The position numbers and the translations under genes were made by a program. Below, piece by piece: positions 55,857 through 64,000 of a stretch of 64,000 bases of DNA; within the stretch, counting starts at the first letter, position 1, and every line of letters begins with the position of its first letter. The notes beneath the pieces were generated by a model. The model worked only from the letters and a program-made list of their open reading frames with translations, did not search any database and had not been told where the DNA came from. The stretch is taken from positions 1-64,000 of the forward strand of contig JABWCD010000010.1 in the NCBI GenBank assembly GCA_013359265.1. Reading direction: 5' to 3'. This DNA comes from Candidatus Hydrogenedentota bacterium. Its GTDB lineage: Bacteria > Hydrogenedentota > Hydrogenedentia > Hydrogenedentales > SLHB01.

Positions 55857-58571
55857 ATGAGAAAGCACCTTTACCGCACGCTCATCATATATGCGGTCCT
55901 GTTGATTGCAGCCATATACGTCTATCCGACGATCGGCTGGATGACGCTCACTGACGCCCAGCGCACGGAACGGCTTGAGCGTTGGAAACAAGAAGACGCC
56001 TCCACCGAGAAGCTTGGTTATTGGGCGGAGAACACGCGTCTTTTCAAGCGTTACCTCGAATACGATCGCGACTGGGTTATCAACCTGGGGCTTGACCTGC
56101 AGGGCGGCGTCGAGATGATCGTGGGCATCGACTACGAGAAGCTCGATCCCAACATCAAAAAGCACTATACGGACAGCGGGTACACGGATGCCGACATCCT
56201 GAAGGAACTTCAGGAGACAGTGAAGCAGCGCATCGAGCGCCGGGCGAACGAGTTCGGCACCAAGGAACCCATCATCCAGACGATGGGCGACCGCCAAATT
56301 CAGGTGCAGCTCGCGGGCGAGAAGGACGTCGAACGCGCGAAGGAGCTGATCCTAACAACCGCATACCTCACCTTCCAGATCGTTGCCGGACCCGAAGCGC
56401 AAAAGGAAGTTCTTAAGGCCATCGACGCCCATTTCAACGGCGATTTCACGAAGCGCCTGCAACGCCCCGGCCCCGGCGAGGAACAATTGATTCAAGTTCC
56501 GTTGGAGCAGATCGAAAAAGTCCGCGAAATGGTGAAGGAAGCCGAAAGCGTCGCGGGGCTGATCCCCGACGACGTCGTTGTCGCGTTCAGCCGTGCGCCC
56601 AAGCCCGGCGAGCCGCAGCACTACAAAATCTATGTACTCGAAAAAGAGACCATAATGACCGGCGACGGCCTGACGATGGCGTACGCGAGGCCGGACGAAC
56701 AGTCCGGCGCGGGCCGCTGGCAGATCGGATTTGGCCTCAACGCCGAGGCGGGTCGCGTGTTTGGCGACAAGACGGAAGCGAACATCAACCGCGCGATGGC
56801 GATCGTCCTGGACGGCGTCGTCGAGTCCGCTCCGAATATTAACGATCGCATCAGCACGAGCGGCGTGATAACGGGCAACTTCAATCCGGAGGAAGCGCGC
56901 GACCTGGCAATCGCGCTCAATTCCGGATCGCTTCCGGTGCCGGTGATCGAGGACCGCACGGGTATCGTCGGCGCTCGATTGGGCGAGGACTCGATACGGA
57001 ACGGCGTCGTATCCTGCCTCATCGGCATTGTAATCGTGTTTATCGGAATGACGGCCTACTACCATGCAGTAGGCTTCATCTCGTGCATCGCCGTGCTGTT
57101 TAATGGATTGCTGATCCTTGCGTCGATGGCGTACATGGGCGCGACGCTCACACTTCCCGGTATCGCAGGCCTTATTCTGACGTTGGGTATGGCGGTTGAC
57201 GCGAACGTGCTCATATATGAGCGCATGCGTGAGGAGCTCCGGCTGGGCAAGACGCTGACCGCGGTCATCGCCGGCGGGTATTCTCACGCTTTTCCCGCGA
57301 TTCTCGACGGCCACGTCACAACATTGATATCCGGAATCGTGCTGCTTCAGTTCGGCTCGGGTCCGATTCAGGGGTTTGCGGTCACCTTGACCATCGGTAT
57401 CGCGGCGAGCCTGTTCACATCGCTCACCGTGACTCGAGGCATTATTGATTTCCTCGTGGCAAAAAAGTTGCTCACGAAAATTACGATGTTCAGCCTAATC
57501 CCGTCCGGCACAAAGATTCCGTTCCTCAAGCAAAGGACATGGCTGTCGCCTCTCACCGTGTTGGTGGTGCTGATTGGTTTGGGTTACTTTGCCGTTCGCG
57601 GCGAGGACAATTTTGGCGTCGAGTTCACGACCGGCACCAACGTCGTACTCAACATCGATTCGCAGGAGCAGGTGGACATTGCGGCGGTGCGCTCCCAAAT
57701 CGAGTCCGCGGGCTTCGACGAACCGACGGTCACCGCATACGAACAGTCAAACGTCGAATCCCGCAACCAGTTCATGATCCACGTTGGCGAAGCCGAGAAA
57801 CAGTCGACCGAAGGTACCGAGGTCACCGCCGTCAAGAGCGTCGATCAACGCATGCAGGAATCGCTCGTGAGTCTTGCCGGTGGCGACGCGTCGAAAGTGG
57901 TCGTGGAACGGGTCGACATGGTGGGCCCCGCGGTGGGCGCGCAGTTGAAGTGGGATGCCGTCAGCGCGGTCTTGTGGGCCACGGTGTTCATCATCATCTA
58001 CCTGTGGTTCCGATTCGAATTGAAATTCTCGGTAGGCGCCGTGGCGGCGATGCTTCACGACGTGTGCATCACTATCGGCATCATGTCCATGCTCGGACGC
58101 GAGGTGTCGCTGGGCGTGGTCGCGGCGGTGCTGACCGTCGTCGGCTACTCGCTAAACGACACAATCGTCGTGTTCGACCGCCTGCGCGAAGACCTCAGAC
58201 TGATGCGCGGGCGCGGCATGAGCCTGCTCGAAATCATGGACAAGGCGATCAACGAAACCCTGAGCCGTACATTGCTGACCAGCACATTGACGCTCGCGGT
58301 CGTCATCGTTCTGCTGATCTGGGGCGGCTCGGTCATTTTCGACTTTGCTCTGGTGCTGGCCATCGGTATCATCGTGGGCACGTATTCGTCGGTTTACATC
58401 GCAAGCCCCATCGTGTACTGGTGGCAAAAGTACATCGCGAAGCTGGGGCCCTCACAGGTCGCCGGCGGAGGCGATTCCGGGCCTTCGGGGCGCTATCGGC
58501 GCCGCCGCCAGCGCGACGATGGCCCGCACACGGACGATCCTGCGAAGAAGGAAAAGGAATTGCTGGTCTAA
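55857..58571 (+). CDS. secDF: SecD-SecF fusion protein translocase subunit
   Basis: 904 residues from ATG 55857, with GGAGCAAGGA just before it. The SecD half has LGLDLQGGVEMIVGIDYEK, a P1 domain and the membrane block with GIAGLILTLGMAVDANVLIYERMREEL. The SecF half starts about residue 555 with EDNFGVEFTTGTNVVLN and has VGYSLNDTIVVFDRLREDLR and a final VGTYSSVYIASP. About twelve helices. It uses the proton gradient to help pull preproteins across the membrane. The Arg-rich C-terminus ends at a strong terminator. Confidence 0.97.
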   Translation: MRKHLYRTLIIYAVLLIAAIYVYPTIGWMTLTDAQRTERLERWKQEDASTEKLGYWAENTRLFKRYLEYDRDWVINLGLDLQGGVEMIVGIDYEKLDPNIKKHYTDSGYTDADILKELQETVKQRIERRANEFGTKEPIIQTMGDRQIQVQLAGEKDVERAKELILTTAYLTFQIVAGPEAQKEVLKAIDAHFNGDFTKRLQRPGPGEEQLIQVPLEQIEKVREMVKEAESVAGLIPDDVVVAFSRAPKPGEPQHYKIYVLEKETIMTGDGLTMAYARPDEQSGAGRWQIGFGLNAEAGRVFGDKTEANINRAMAIVLDGVVESAPNINDRISTSGVITGNFNPEEARDLAIALNSGSLPVPVIEDRTGIVGARLGEDSIRNGVVSCLIGIVIVFIGMTAYYHAVGFISCIAVLFNGLLILASMAYMGATLTLPGIAGLILTLGMAVDANVLIYERMREELRLGKTLTAVIAGGYSHAFPAILDGHVTTLISGIVLLQFGSGPIQGFAVTLTIGIAASLFTSLTVTRGIIDFLVAKKLLTKITMFSLIPSGTKIPFLKQRTWLSPLTVLVVLIGLGYFAVRGEDNFGVEFTTGTNVVLNIDSQEQVDIAAVRSQIESAGFDEPTVTAYEQSNVESRNQFMIHVGEAEKQSTEGTEVTAVKSVDQRMQESLVSLAGGDASKVVVERVDMVGPAVGAQLKWDAVSAVLWATVFIIIYLWFRFELKFSVGAVAAMLHDVCITIGIMSMLGREVSLGVVAAVLTVVGYSLNDTIVVFDRLREDLRLMRGRGMSLLEIMDKAINETLSRTLLTSTLTLAVVIVLLIWGGSVIFDFALVLAIGIIVGTYSSVYIASPIVYWWQKYIAKLGPSQVAGGGDSGPSGRYRRRRQRDDGPHTDDPAKKEKELLV

Positions 58572-58587
58572 TCGGCCTGTTTCCTTT

Positions 58588-58618
58588 AGGCGCCGGATGC
58601 GCATCCGGCGCCTTTTTT
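58588..58618 (+). terminator. Rho-independent terminator of tgt-yajC-secDF
   Basis: A perfect 26-bp palindrome (58588-58613; arms AGGCGCCGGATGC and GCATCCGGCGCCT) runs into TTTTTTG. Confidence 0.93.
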
Positions 58619-58649
58619 GTATAGGCGCGTTGGCGCGAGGAGTTCGAAC

Positions 58650-59441
58650 GTGGATTCCCTATGGAAGACAATTCGCGAGGAAGCGGAGCGCGAAGCGCGC
58701 AAGGAACCGCTGCTCACCAACTTCCTCTACGGCGTGATCCTCAATCATAAATCGTTGGAGGACGCGCTGACGTTCCTGCTCGCGTCGAAACTCGAGAGTT
58801 CGACCATCCCCGCGATTGCAATGCGCGACCTGCTCGAAGAAGCCTTCGAGAACGATCCCACCTTCAGCAAACATGTCCGCACCGACATCAAGGCGGTGAA
58901 AGACCGCGATCCGGCGTGCTCGGGGTACTCGACGCCGCTCCTGTATTTCAAAGGATTTCACGCGTTGCAGGCGTACCGCGCCGCGCACTACTTCTGGTCG
59001 CGCGAACGGTATCAGTTGGCGTTGTTTCTTCAGAGCCGCGTTTCCCAGGTGCTGCAGGTGGACATCCATCCCGCCGCGCGCATCGGCTGCGGCATCCTGA
59101 TGGACCACGCTACGGGCGTCGTTATTGGCGAGACGGCCGTGGTCGAAGACAACGTATCCATGCTGCACGGCGTCACGCTCGGCGGGACCGGCAAGGAGAA
59201 GGGGGACCGCCATCCCAAGGTCCGCCGCGGCGTCCTCATCGGCGTCGGCGCGACGATTCTAGGCAATATCGAGATCGGCCAGGGCGCCAAGATCGGCGCC
59301 GGCAGCCTCGTGCTCAAGTCGATTCCACCCCACTGCACGGCCGTCGGCGTACCGGCGGAAGTCGTGAAAGGCCTTCGTACGGGCCAAGCCGGCCTCGAAA
59401 TGGACCACAGCATCGATCCCTTCCACGGCGACGGAATCTGA
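58650..59441 (+). CDS. cysE: Serine O-acetyltransferase
   Basis: 263 residues from GTG 58650, with GAGGAG upstream. The N-terminal helical domain (WKTIREEAEREARKEPLLTN) and the left-handed beta-helix of hexapeptide repeats are complete: DHATGVVIGETAVVEDNVSM, LHGVTLGGTGKEKGDRHPKV with catalytic His residues, and GAKIGAGSLVLKSIPPH. It acetylates serine for cysteine synthesis. No cysK is adjacent. Confidence 0.95.
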   Translation: MDSLWKTIREEAEREARKEPLLTNFLYGVILNHKSLEDALTFLLASKLESSTIPAIAMRDLLEEAFENDPTFSKHVRTDIKAVKDRDPACSGYSTPLLYFKGFHALQAYRAAHYFWSRERYQLALFLQSRVSQVLQVDIHPAARIGCGILMDHATGVVIGETAVVEDNVSMLHGVTLGGTGKEKGDRHPKVRRGVLIGVGATILGNIEIGQGAKIGAGSLVLKSIPPHCTAVGVPAEVVKGLRTGQAGLEMDHSIDPFHGDGI

Positions 59442-59493
59442 GGGCGCCGCTGCGTTTCGGTACCCGTCCCGATCTGCCGCGATCTGCCCTGAT

Positions 59494-59523
59494 CTTGACT
59501 AGGCCGCGCTAATCAAGTATTTT
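59494..59523 (+). promoter_or_regulatory. korAB promoter with operator-like dyad in the spacer
   Basis: TTGACT (59495-59500), 17 bp, TATTTT (59518-59523). The dyad CTTGACTAG (59494-59502)-GCCGCG-CTAATCAAG (59509-59517), 8 of 9 arm positions paired, covers the -35 and the whole spacer. A dimeric repressor bound there would block polymerase. Confidence 0.5.
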
Positions 59524-59529
59524 ATTGTA

Positions 59530-59844
59530 GTTTAGAAGTCCTGGTTGTCAGTCGCACCAACGCCCGGCCGCAAAGGCGCGGGAGAGGACGGCAGGCCGAG
59601 AAGCCTGCCGAAGCTGGCTTGTTCTGTTTAGGCATGACGACGCACCCCGCTACGGGCATGGGGTGCAACGTTAAGTGATTGCGTCCCGGCAAATTGTGAC
59701 GCAGTCGCCCGCCCCGTACTCGCTGGTTCCAGTCGCCGTTCCTCGGCGACAAGTCCAGCGCAGGTGTCCTGTTTTACCGAACGCAGACCTTGCAGAGAAT
59801 ATAGCCGCGCCCCGCGCGCGTTAGTAGAGGTGGAGTTTACGTAG
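59530..59844 (+). ncRNA. Structured 5' leader of korAB (riboswitch-like or other cis-RNA candidate)
   Basis: About 315 nt from the predicted transcription start to the korA ATG with many perfect stems: GTCCT (59538-59542)/AGGAC (59585-59589); CGGCAGGC (59589-59596)/GCCTGCCG (59603-59610); GCACCCC (59642-59648)/GGGGTGC (59660-59666); TGCGTC (59680-59685)/GACGCA (59698-59703); and a two-tier helix CGCTGG (59721-59726)/CCAGCG (59755-59760) enclosing GTCGCCG (59732-59738)/CGGCGAC (59744-59750). I could not match it to a known riboswitch class, RNase P, SRP RNA or tmRNA. A mobile intergenic repeat inserted in the leader is the main alternative. Confidence 0.4.
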
Positions 59845-61680
59845 ATGAGTCAGGCAGTCGCCGGTGAGGCGAAGGAAACCGCGTCACCGGACCCGTGGCA
59901 ACAGATCAACGACGTTGTCATTCGTATAGCGACCCCAAACGGGTCGGGCAGTCAGTCGGCAAACAATGCGCTGATGCGCTCCATCTTCACGATGGGCGTT
60001 CCGGTAAACAGCAAAAACCTGTTCCCGTCCAATATTCAAGGCTTGCCGACGTGGTTTACCATTCGCGCGAGCGAGCACGGATGGCAGTCCGCGCGGAACC
60101 GCACCGACCTGTGCATCGCGATGAACCCCCAGACCGCGGCCGAGGACATCGCCGAGTTGCAGGCTGGGGCGATGCTTATCGTCCGCGAGTCGCTTAAGCA
60201 CCTCGTCACCCGCGATGACCTCAGTGTCTATATCGTGCCCTTCAACAAGATCGTCAACACCGTCTGCGAGGAAACGCGCCTGCGCAAGATGGTAATCAAC
60301 ATGATCTACGTCGGCGTCGTGGCGTACTTAATCGGCATCGATTTCGAGGAAGTGGAGAAGGCCATTCACTGGCAGTTCGCCAAGAAGGCCAAGGCCGCCG
60401 AATTGAACACGAAAGCCGCCCGCGCGGGGTTCGACTATGCCGTCGGAAACCTGCCGGCGCAGTCGCGTTACGTGCTCCGGCGCAGCACCGCGGCCAGCGG
60501 CAAGATTCTGATCGAAGGCAACCAGGCGACCGCGATGGGCATGGTCTTCGGCGGGATTACGTTCGCGTCGTGGTACCCGATCACGCCGAGCAGCAGCGTG
60601 TGCGAATACCTGATGGGGTTCCTGGAAAAACACCGCCGCGAGCCGGACGGCAAGAATAATTACGTGGTGCTTCAGGCCGAGGACGAACTCGCGGCGATCG
60701 GCATGGTGCTTGGCGCAAGCTGGGCCGGCGCCCGCGCGTTCACGGCAACGTCCGGCCCGGGCATTTCGCTCATGGCGGAGATGGCCGGGCTGTCCTATTT
60801 CGCGGAAGTGCCTGCCGTCGTCGTGGACGTGCAGCGGATGGGCCCAAGCACAGGCCTCCCGACGCGTACCGCGCAGGGCGACATTGGTAAGGCCTACATG
60901 CTGTCGCACGGCGACTGCAAACACATCCTGCTCATTCCCGGCAACATGCGCGAGTGCTACGAGTTTGCCATGGAGTCGCTCGAGCTAGCCGAAAAATTCC
61001 AGACCATGGTGTTCCTGATGTCCGACCTCGACCTTGGCATGAACAAGTGGATGTCCGAACCATTCTCGTACCCGGACAAACCGATCTCGCGGGGCAAGGT
61101 CCTGTCGAAGGAAGACTTGAGCAATAACGGCACGTTCGCGCGTTACAAGGACATTGATGGCGACGGCATTCCGTACCGGACAGTCCCGGGGACGGATCAC
61201 CCCGGCGCTGCATTCTTCACCCGCGGCACCGGGCATACGGAGACGGCCGCGTATTCGGAAAAGCCCGACGCGTGGCAGCGCAACATCGACCGGCTGTCGC
61301 GCAAGTTCGATACGGCGCGGGAGTGCGTGCCGGCCCCGGTTGTTGACGCCGGGAGCGGCGCAGAGATCGGCATCATTGCGTACGGCTCGACAGACGCGGC
61401 AGTCGCCGAGGCGCGCCACATCCTCGAACACGAGTACGGAATTAAGACCGACTACCTGCGCATCCGCGCACTGCCGGTCAACGGCGCGGTCAACGCGTTC
61501 TGTTCCTCGCACCGGAAGGTGTTGATTGTGGAGCAGAACCGCGACGCACAGGTCGCGGCAATTCTGAAGAGCGAATATCCGGAACTTGCGCCACGCTTCA
61601 AGAGTGTCTTGCACTATAACGGCTTGCCCGTCGACGCGGACACGCTCGTTGGTAAGATTCGCACGCATGCGGAAAGCTAG
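59845..61680 (+). CDS. korA: 2-oxoacid:ferredoxin oxidoreductase, fused gamma-alpha subunit
   Basis: 611 residues. The N-terminal gamma domain (about 20-215; GSGSQSANNALMRSIFTMGV) is fused to the alpha pyrimidine-binding domain, which starts near 218 with GKILIEGNQATAMG and contains SWYPITPSSSVCEYL and RAFTATSGPGISLM. The C-terminal domain carries EIGIIAYGSTDAAVAEARH. With the next gene it forms an enzyme oxidatively decarboxylating a 2-oxoacid (2-oxoglutarate or similar) to the acyl-CoA with reduced ferredoxin. No ferredoxin (delta) subunit is encoded. Confidence 0.92.
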   Translation: MSQAVAGEAKETASPDPWQQINDVVIRIATPNGSGSQSANNALMRSIFTMGVPVNSKNLFPSNIQGLPTWFTIRASEHGWQSARNRTDLCIAMNPQTAAEDIAELQAGAMLIVRESLKHLVTRDDLSVYIVPFNKIVNTVCEETRLRKMVINMIYVGVVAYLIGIDFEEVEKAIHWQFAKKAKAAELNTKAARAGFDYAVGNLPAQSRYVLRRSTAASGKILIEGNQATAMGMVFGGITFASWYPITPSSSVCEYLMGFLEKHRREPDGKNNYVVLQAEDELAAIGMVLGASWAGARAFTATSGPGISLMAEMAGLSYFAEVPAVVVDVQRMGPSTGLPTRTAQGDIGKAYMLSHGDCKHILLIPGNMRECYEFAMESLELAEKFQTMVFLMSDLDLGMNKWMSEPFSYPDKPISRGKVLSKEDLSNNGTFARYKDIDGDGIPYRTVPGTDHPGAAFFTRGTGHTETAAYSEKPDAWQRNIDRLSRKFDTARECVPAPVVDAGSGAEIGIIAYGSTDAAVAEARHILEHEYGIKTDYLRIRALPVNGAVNAFCSSHRKVLIVEQNRDAQVAAILKSEYPELAPRFKSVLHYNGLPVDADTLVGKIRTHAES

Positions 61681-61692
61681 AAGAGGAACCGA

Positions 61693-62745
61693 ATGAGCAG
61701 CACAGTCGCAGCACCGCCCGCCAAGACCCCAAAGACCAATCGAATCGGCTTGACCCTCAAGGACTACCAAGGGGCGGAATCGACATTGTGCGCGGGCTGC
61801 GGCCACGACGCCATCACGAGTTCGATCATCAAGGCCTTCTACGACCTCGGCGTGCCGCCGCACATGGTCGCCAAGCTCAGCGGTATCGGCTGCTCGAGCA
61901 AGACGACGAACTACTTTCTAAACGGCTCGCATGGGTTCAACTCCGTGCACGGCCGCATGGCCACCATCGCCACCGGCGCCAATCTGGCGAACCGCCACCT
62001 CGTCAATATTGGGGTATCCGGCGACGGCGATACCGCCTCGATCGGACTTGGCCATTTCTGCCACATGGTGCGCCGCAACGTCCACGTGGTCTATATCATC
62101 GAAAACAACGGGTGCTACGGTCTGACCAAAGGCCAGGCGTCCGCCACGGCGGACAAAGGCACAATCATGAAGAGCGGGATTACCATCCAGAGCCAACCGG
62201 TCGATTTGTGCGCGTTGGCAATCGAGATGGGCTGCGGGTTCGTGGCGCGGTCGTTTTCCGGCGATACGCAGCAGGTGCGTACACTCATCAAGGCGGCCGT
62301 CGCTCACACCGGCACCGCGGTGCTGGACATCGTTTCGCCGTGCGTTACCTTCAACAACCACGAGGGCTCGACCAAGAGCCAGGTGTACGCGCGCGACCAC
62401 GAAGAGCCGCTGCACGAAATGGACTTCATCCCGCATTACGAGAACATCAGCGTGGAATACGAGCCCGGCACGACCAAATTGGTCAAAATGCACGACGGCT
62501 CCCGCGTAACGTTGAAGAAACTCGAAGTGGAGTACGACGCGCACGACCGCATGAAGGCCCTTGAACTGCTGAGCCAGGCGCGCGAGAACAACCTGTTTTA
62601 CACCGGCCTGATTTACTTCAACCCGAACATCGTTCCGCTCGACGAACACGTCAAGCTTGTCGACGAACCGCTGGCGCACCTGCCCGAATCGCGCGTTCGC
62701 CCCTCGAAGGAAGCGTTCGACTCCATCATGAAGTCGTTCGGTTAG
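61693..62745 (+). CDS. korB: 2-oxoacid:ferredoxin oxidoreductase, beta (TPP-binding) subunit
   Basis: 350 residues. LCAGCGHDAIT provides two cluster Cys, KLSGIGCSSKTTNYF a third, and DIVSPCVTF a likely fourth. The thiamine diphosphate motif is SGDGDTASIGLGHFCH through IIENNGCYGLTKGQ. The start follows AGAGGAACCG, 12 bp after korA. The C-terminal region (LVDEPLAHLPESRVRPSKEA) is typical of KorB/PorB-type subunits. It completes the catalytic heterodimer and one 4Fe-4S cluster. Confidence 0.94.
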   Translation: MSSTVAAPPAKTPKTNRIGLTLKDYQGAESTLCAGCGHDAITSSIIKAFYDLGVPPHMVAKLSGIGCSSKTTNYFLNGSHGFNSVHGRMATIATGANLANRHLVNIGVSGDGDTASIGLGHFCHMVRRNVHVVYIIENNGCYGLTKGQASATADKGTIMKSGITIQSQPVDLCALAIEMGCGFVARSFSGDTQQVRTLIKAAVAHTGTAVLDIVSPCVTFNNHEGSTKSQVYARDHEEPLHEMDFIPHYENISVEYEPGTTKLVKMHDGSRVTLKKLEVEYDAHDRMKALELLSQARENNLFYTGLIYFNPNIVPLDEHVKLVDEPLAHLPESRVRPSKEAFDSIMKSFG

Positions 62746-62769
62746 ACGACGCCGGGTTTCCGACGTAGG

Positions 62770-64000
62770 CTATTTAATCGTCACCTTCGCCTTTACCGTG
62801 TCCCTGGCGCCGGAATCCCCGGTTGACCTCGCGTTAACTTTGAATTGCTTCGATCCCGAAGTGCCGCCCGTCGTTTGCACGCGCATCTTTAGATTCTTAC
62901 CCTGCCCGGGAGCAATACCCGGCAAGGTATAGCCGCTGCCCACAACCTGACTGGTCACGTTCGTGTTGCCGTCAAGATAGGTTACGTTGAATCCCGCGAC
63001 GCTGCCGGCGCCCGTGACTTTAATATCGTCCGTCTGCGTGCCACGGTTTTCGACACGAATCGTACAGTTCGCCGTGTCGCCCGCATCCACGCTCAGCTTG
63101 GCCTGCTGGCCCTTGCCGGACGTGTTGATGGTTCCCTCGCCCTTGAAATTGTTGCTGTTGCCTTTCGCGATAGACGCGTCCGGCTGGTAGTCCTTCTCGA
63201 TCGCCACGTTGTCATAATCGACATCGAACGTAACGTCCGCCGCAGGATTCGTACCCGCGCGCGAATAGGCCGCCGACCGGATACCAAAATACGCGCCATC
63301 GAGCGGCGTATCGTCCGTGTCGGTCACCATAACCTTGCCGCCACCACTGCTCACATCCGCGCTCAAAGTTAGCGAGCCGCCGCTGTATGTTCCCTCAATC
63401 GAGAACGTAAACGCGCCCGCGGCCCCCTTCAGCGATTTGGACGCCTCGGAATCTACCTGTCCGTCACCGCCATGTTCGAACAAATGCAGCTTGCCTTCGG
63501 TGTCCGACGCCCAGGGATCGATTTCGTCGCCACCCAGTCGCAGCGTATACACGGCAAGATAATAGTGCTGCCCATCGTTCGCATGCGCGAAGCCCGCGAA
63601 GGAACCGGGTGAAAAGGCCCCGCTCCCCAGAACACCCAGCGCCACCGTAACCGACAGATCGGGCACCGTCGGATCGTTCGCCTTCGCAATCAATTCCGAA
63701 ACATCCACGTCCACCGAATACCGGAAATTTCCGCCCGCCACGTTCGGAGCCGAAAAATGCTGCCCCGTTATTACGAGCGACGCACTGTCGTCCGCAAGCG
63801 TATGCAGGAACACGTGGCTGCGCAGCACCTTGTTTCCAGTGACGTTCTGAATTGACCACGACGAGTCCGACACCCCGCCGCCGATCGTGTGCGACGAAGT
63901 TAGGCTCAACGTGAAATCGTGGTCTCCATCTTCGAAGTCTTCAAGCAATGGGGCGGAAAGCGCGCACGCGTAAAGCGCGCAGAAACCTGCCAATGCGCTA
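62770..64000 (-). CDS. Secreted beta-rich protein, truncated at window edge
   Basis: At least 409 codons are visible; the frame stays open to the edge, so the true start lies beyond 64000. The first visible residues (AGFCALYACALSAPLLEDFE) look like the end of a signal peptide. Residues to about 275 are lectin/LamG-like (LLEDFEDGDHDFTLSLT; FDVDYDNVAIE). The last 115 residues form an Ig-like domain (CTIRVENRGTQTDDIKVTGA). Function unknown; it resembles PVC-type secreted proteins. It is convergent with korB, 24 bp away. Confidence 0.6.
   Translation of the reverse strand, partial: SALAGFCALYACALSAPLLEDFEDGDHDFTLSLTSSHTIGGGVSDSSWSIQNVTGNKVLRSHVFLHTLADDSASLVITGQHFSAPNVAGGNFRYSVDVDVSELIAKANDPTVPDLSVTVALGVLGSGAFSPGSFAGFAHANDGQHYYLAVYTLRLGGDEIDPWASDTEGKLHLFEHGGDGQVDSEASKSLKGAAGAFTFSIEGTYSGGSLTLSADVSSGGGKVMVTDTDDTPLDGAYFGIRSAAYSRAGTNPAADVTFDVDYDNVAIEKDYQPDASIAKGNSNNFKGEGTINTSGKGQQAKLSVDAGDTANCTIRVENRGTQTDDIKVTGAGSVAGFNVTYLDGNTNVTSQVVGSGYTLPGIAPGQGKNLKMRVQTTGGTSGSKQFKVNARSTGDSGARDTVKAKVTIK

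Noticed and set aside
59522-59752. Minus-strand frame through the korAB leader, containing a MPKQNKPASAGFSACRPLP-like segment
   Set aside because: No ribosome site, Arg/Cys-rich composition, and the DNA is better explained by RNA stems or a repeat element. Kept only as a hint that the leader may be repetitive.

Overview
The window is about 64 kb of GC-rich bacterial chromosome with dense genes on both strands and no rRNA, tRNA, CRISPR array, phage or transposase that I could see. Several traits together suggest a heterotrophic Gram-negative bacterium of the PVC/Planctomycetota-Hydrogenedentota type. These are Tat-signal Gfo/Idh/MocA oxidoreductases and sugar isomerases, a gluconolactonase-like secreted enzyme, PEP-CTERM and PEP-CTERM-like surface sorting tags, a secretin, a large MoxR/von Willebrand (VWA)/DUF4159 operon, two GroELs and a SecDF fusion. 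The taxon is an inference; no marker gene was checked.

Layout. 1-2845 (minus): an exported-protein operon with a Lys-rich secreted protein, a TPR lipoprotein, a short secretin and the signal peptide of a further gene cut by the window edge. 3455-9314 (plus): a secreted GH42-like protein that seems to lack catalytic acids, then PolX, endonuclease III and a CPBP membrane protease. 9311-10601 (minus): a membrane protein and a glycine-rich RRM protein with its own terminator and long leader. 10923-22820 (plus): one tightly packed operon encoding MoxR, DUF58, BatA-like, a second VWA protein, a DUF4175-like coiled-coil membrane protein, DUF4159, a degenerate metallophosphatase-like protein and a secreted thioredoxin-like protein. 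24205-32216: a surface-polysaccharide region with GT9, GT-C, a zinc alcohol dehydrogenase, UDP-glucuronate decarboxylase, GDP-mannose dehydratase, two GT2 enzymes and DUF2304. 32563-45617: pirin, oxidoreductase, an orphan GroEL under CIRCE control, secreted proteins, an MshEN-domain protein, a Tat-exported isomerase, an SMP-30 lactonase, an HbpS-like/2xYHS fusion and a 72-residue PEP-CTERM protein. 46094-48071: groES-groEL with a different upstream region (a sigma-54-like promoter and repeated dyads). 48218-54108: a secreted KNH-like protein, a DRE-TIM aldolase, a DUF1349 protein, a response regulator, polyphosphate:AMP phosphotransferase and a hydrolase. 54215-59441: tgt-yajC-secDF followed by cysE. 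59494-62745: a promoter with an embedded dyad, a roughly 315-nt structured leader and the korA-korB 2-oxoacid:ferredoxin oxidoreductase. The window ends inside a secreted beta-rich protein.

The most interesting points are the structured korAB leader, the two differently wired chaperonin loci, the eight-gene MoxR/VWA operon ending in a degenerate phosphatase and a thioredoxin, the uxs leader whose Shine-Dalgarno sequence points to an ATT start, and the HbpS-2xYHS fusion. Many start codons were moved downstream from the longest open frame using Shine-Dalgarno sites, signal peptides or promoters. All functional statements come from reading motifs; no database search was run.
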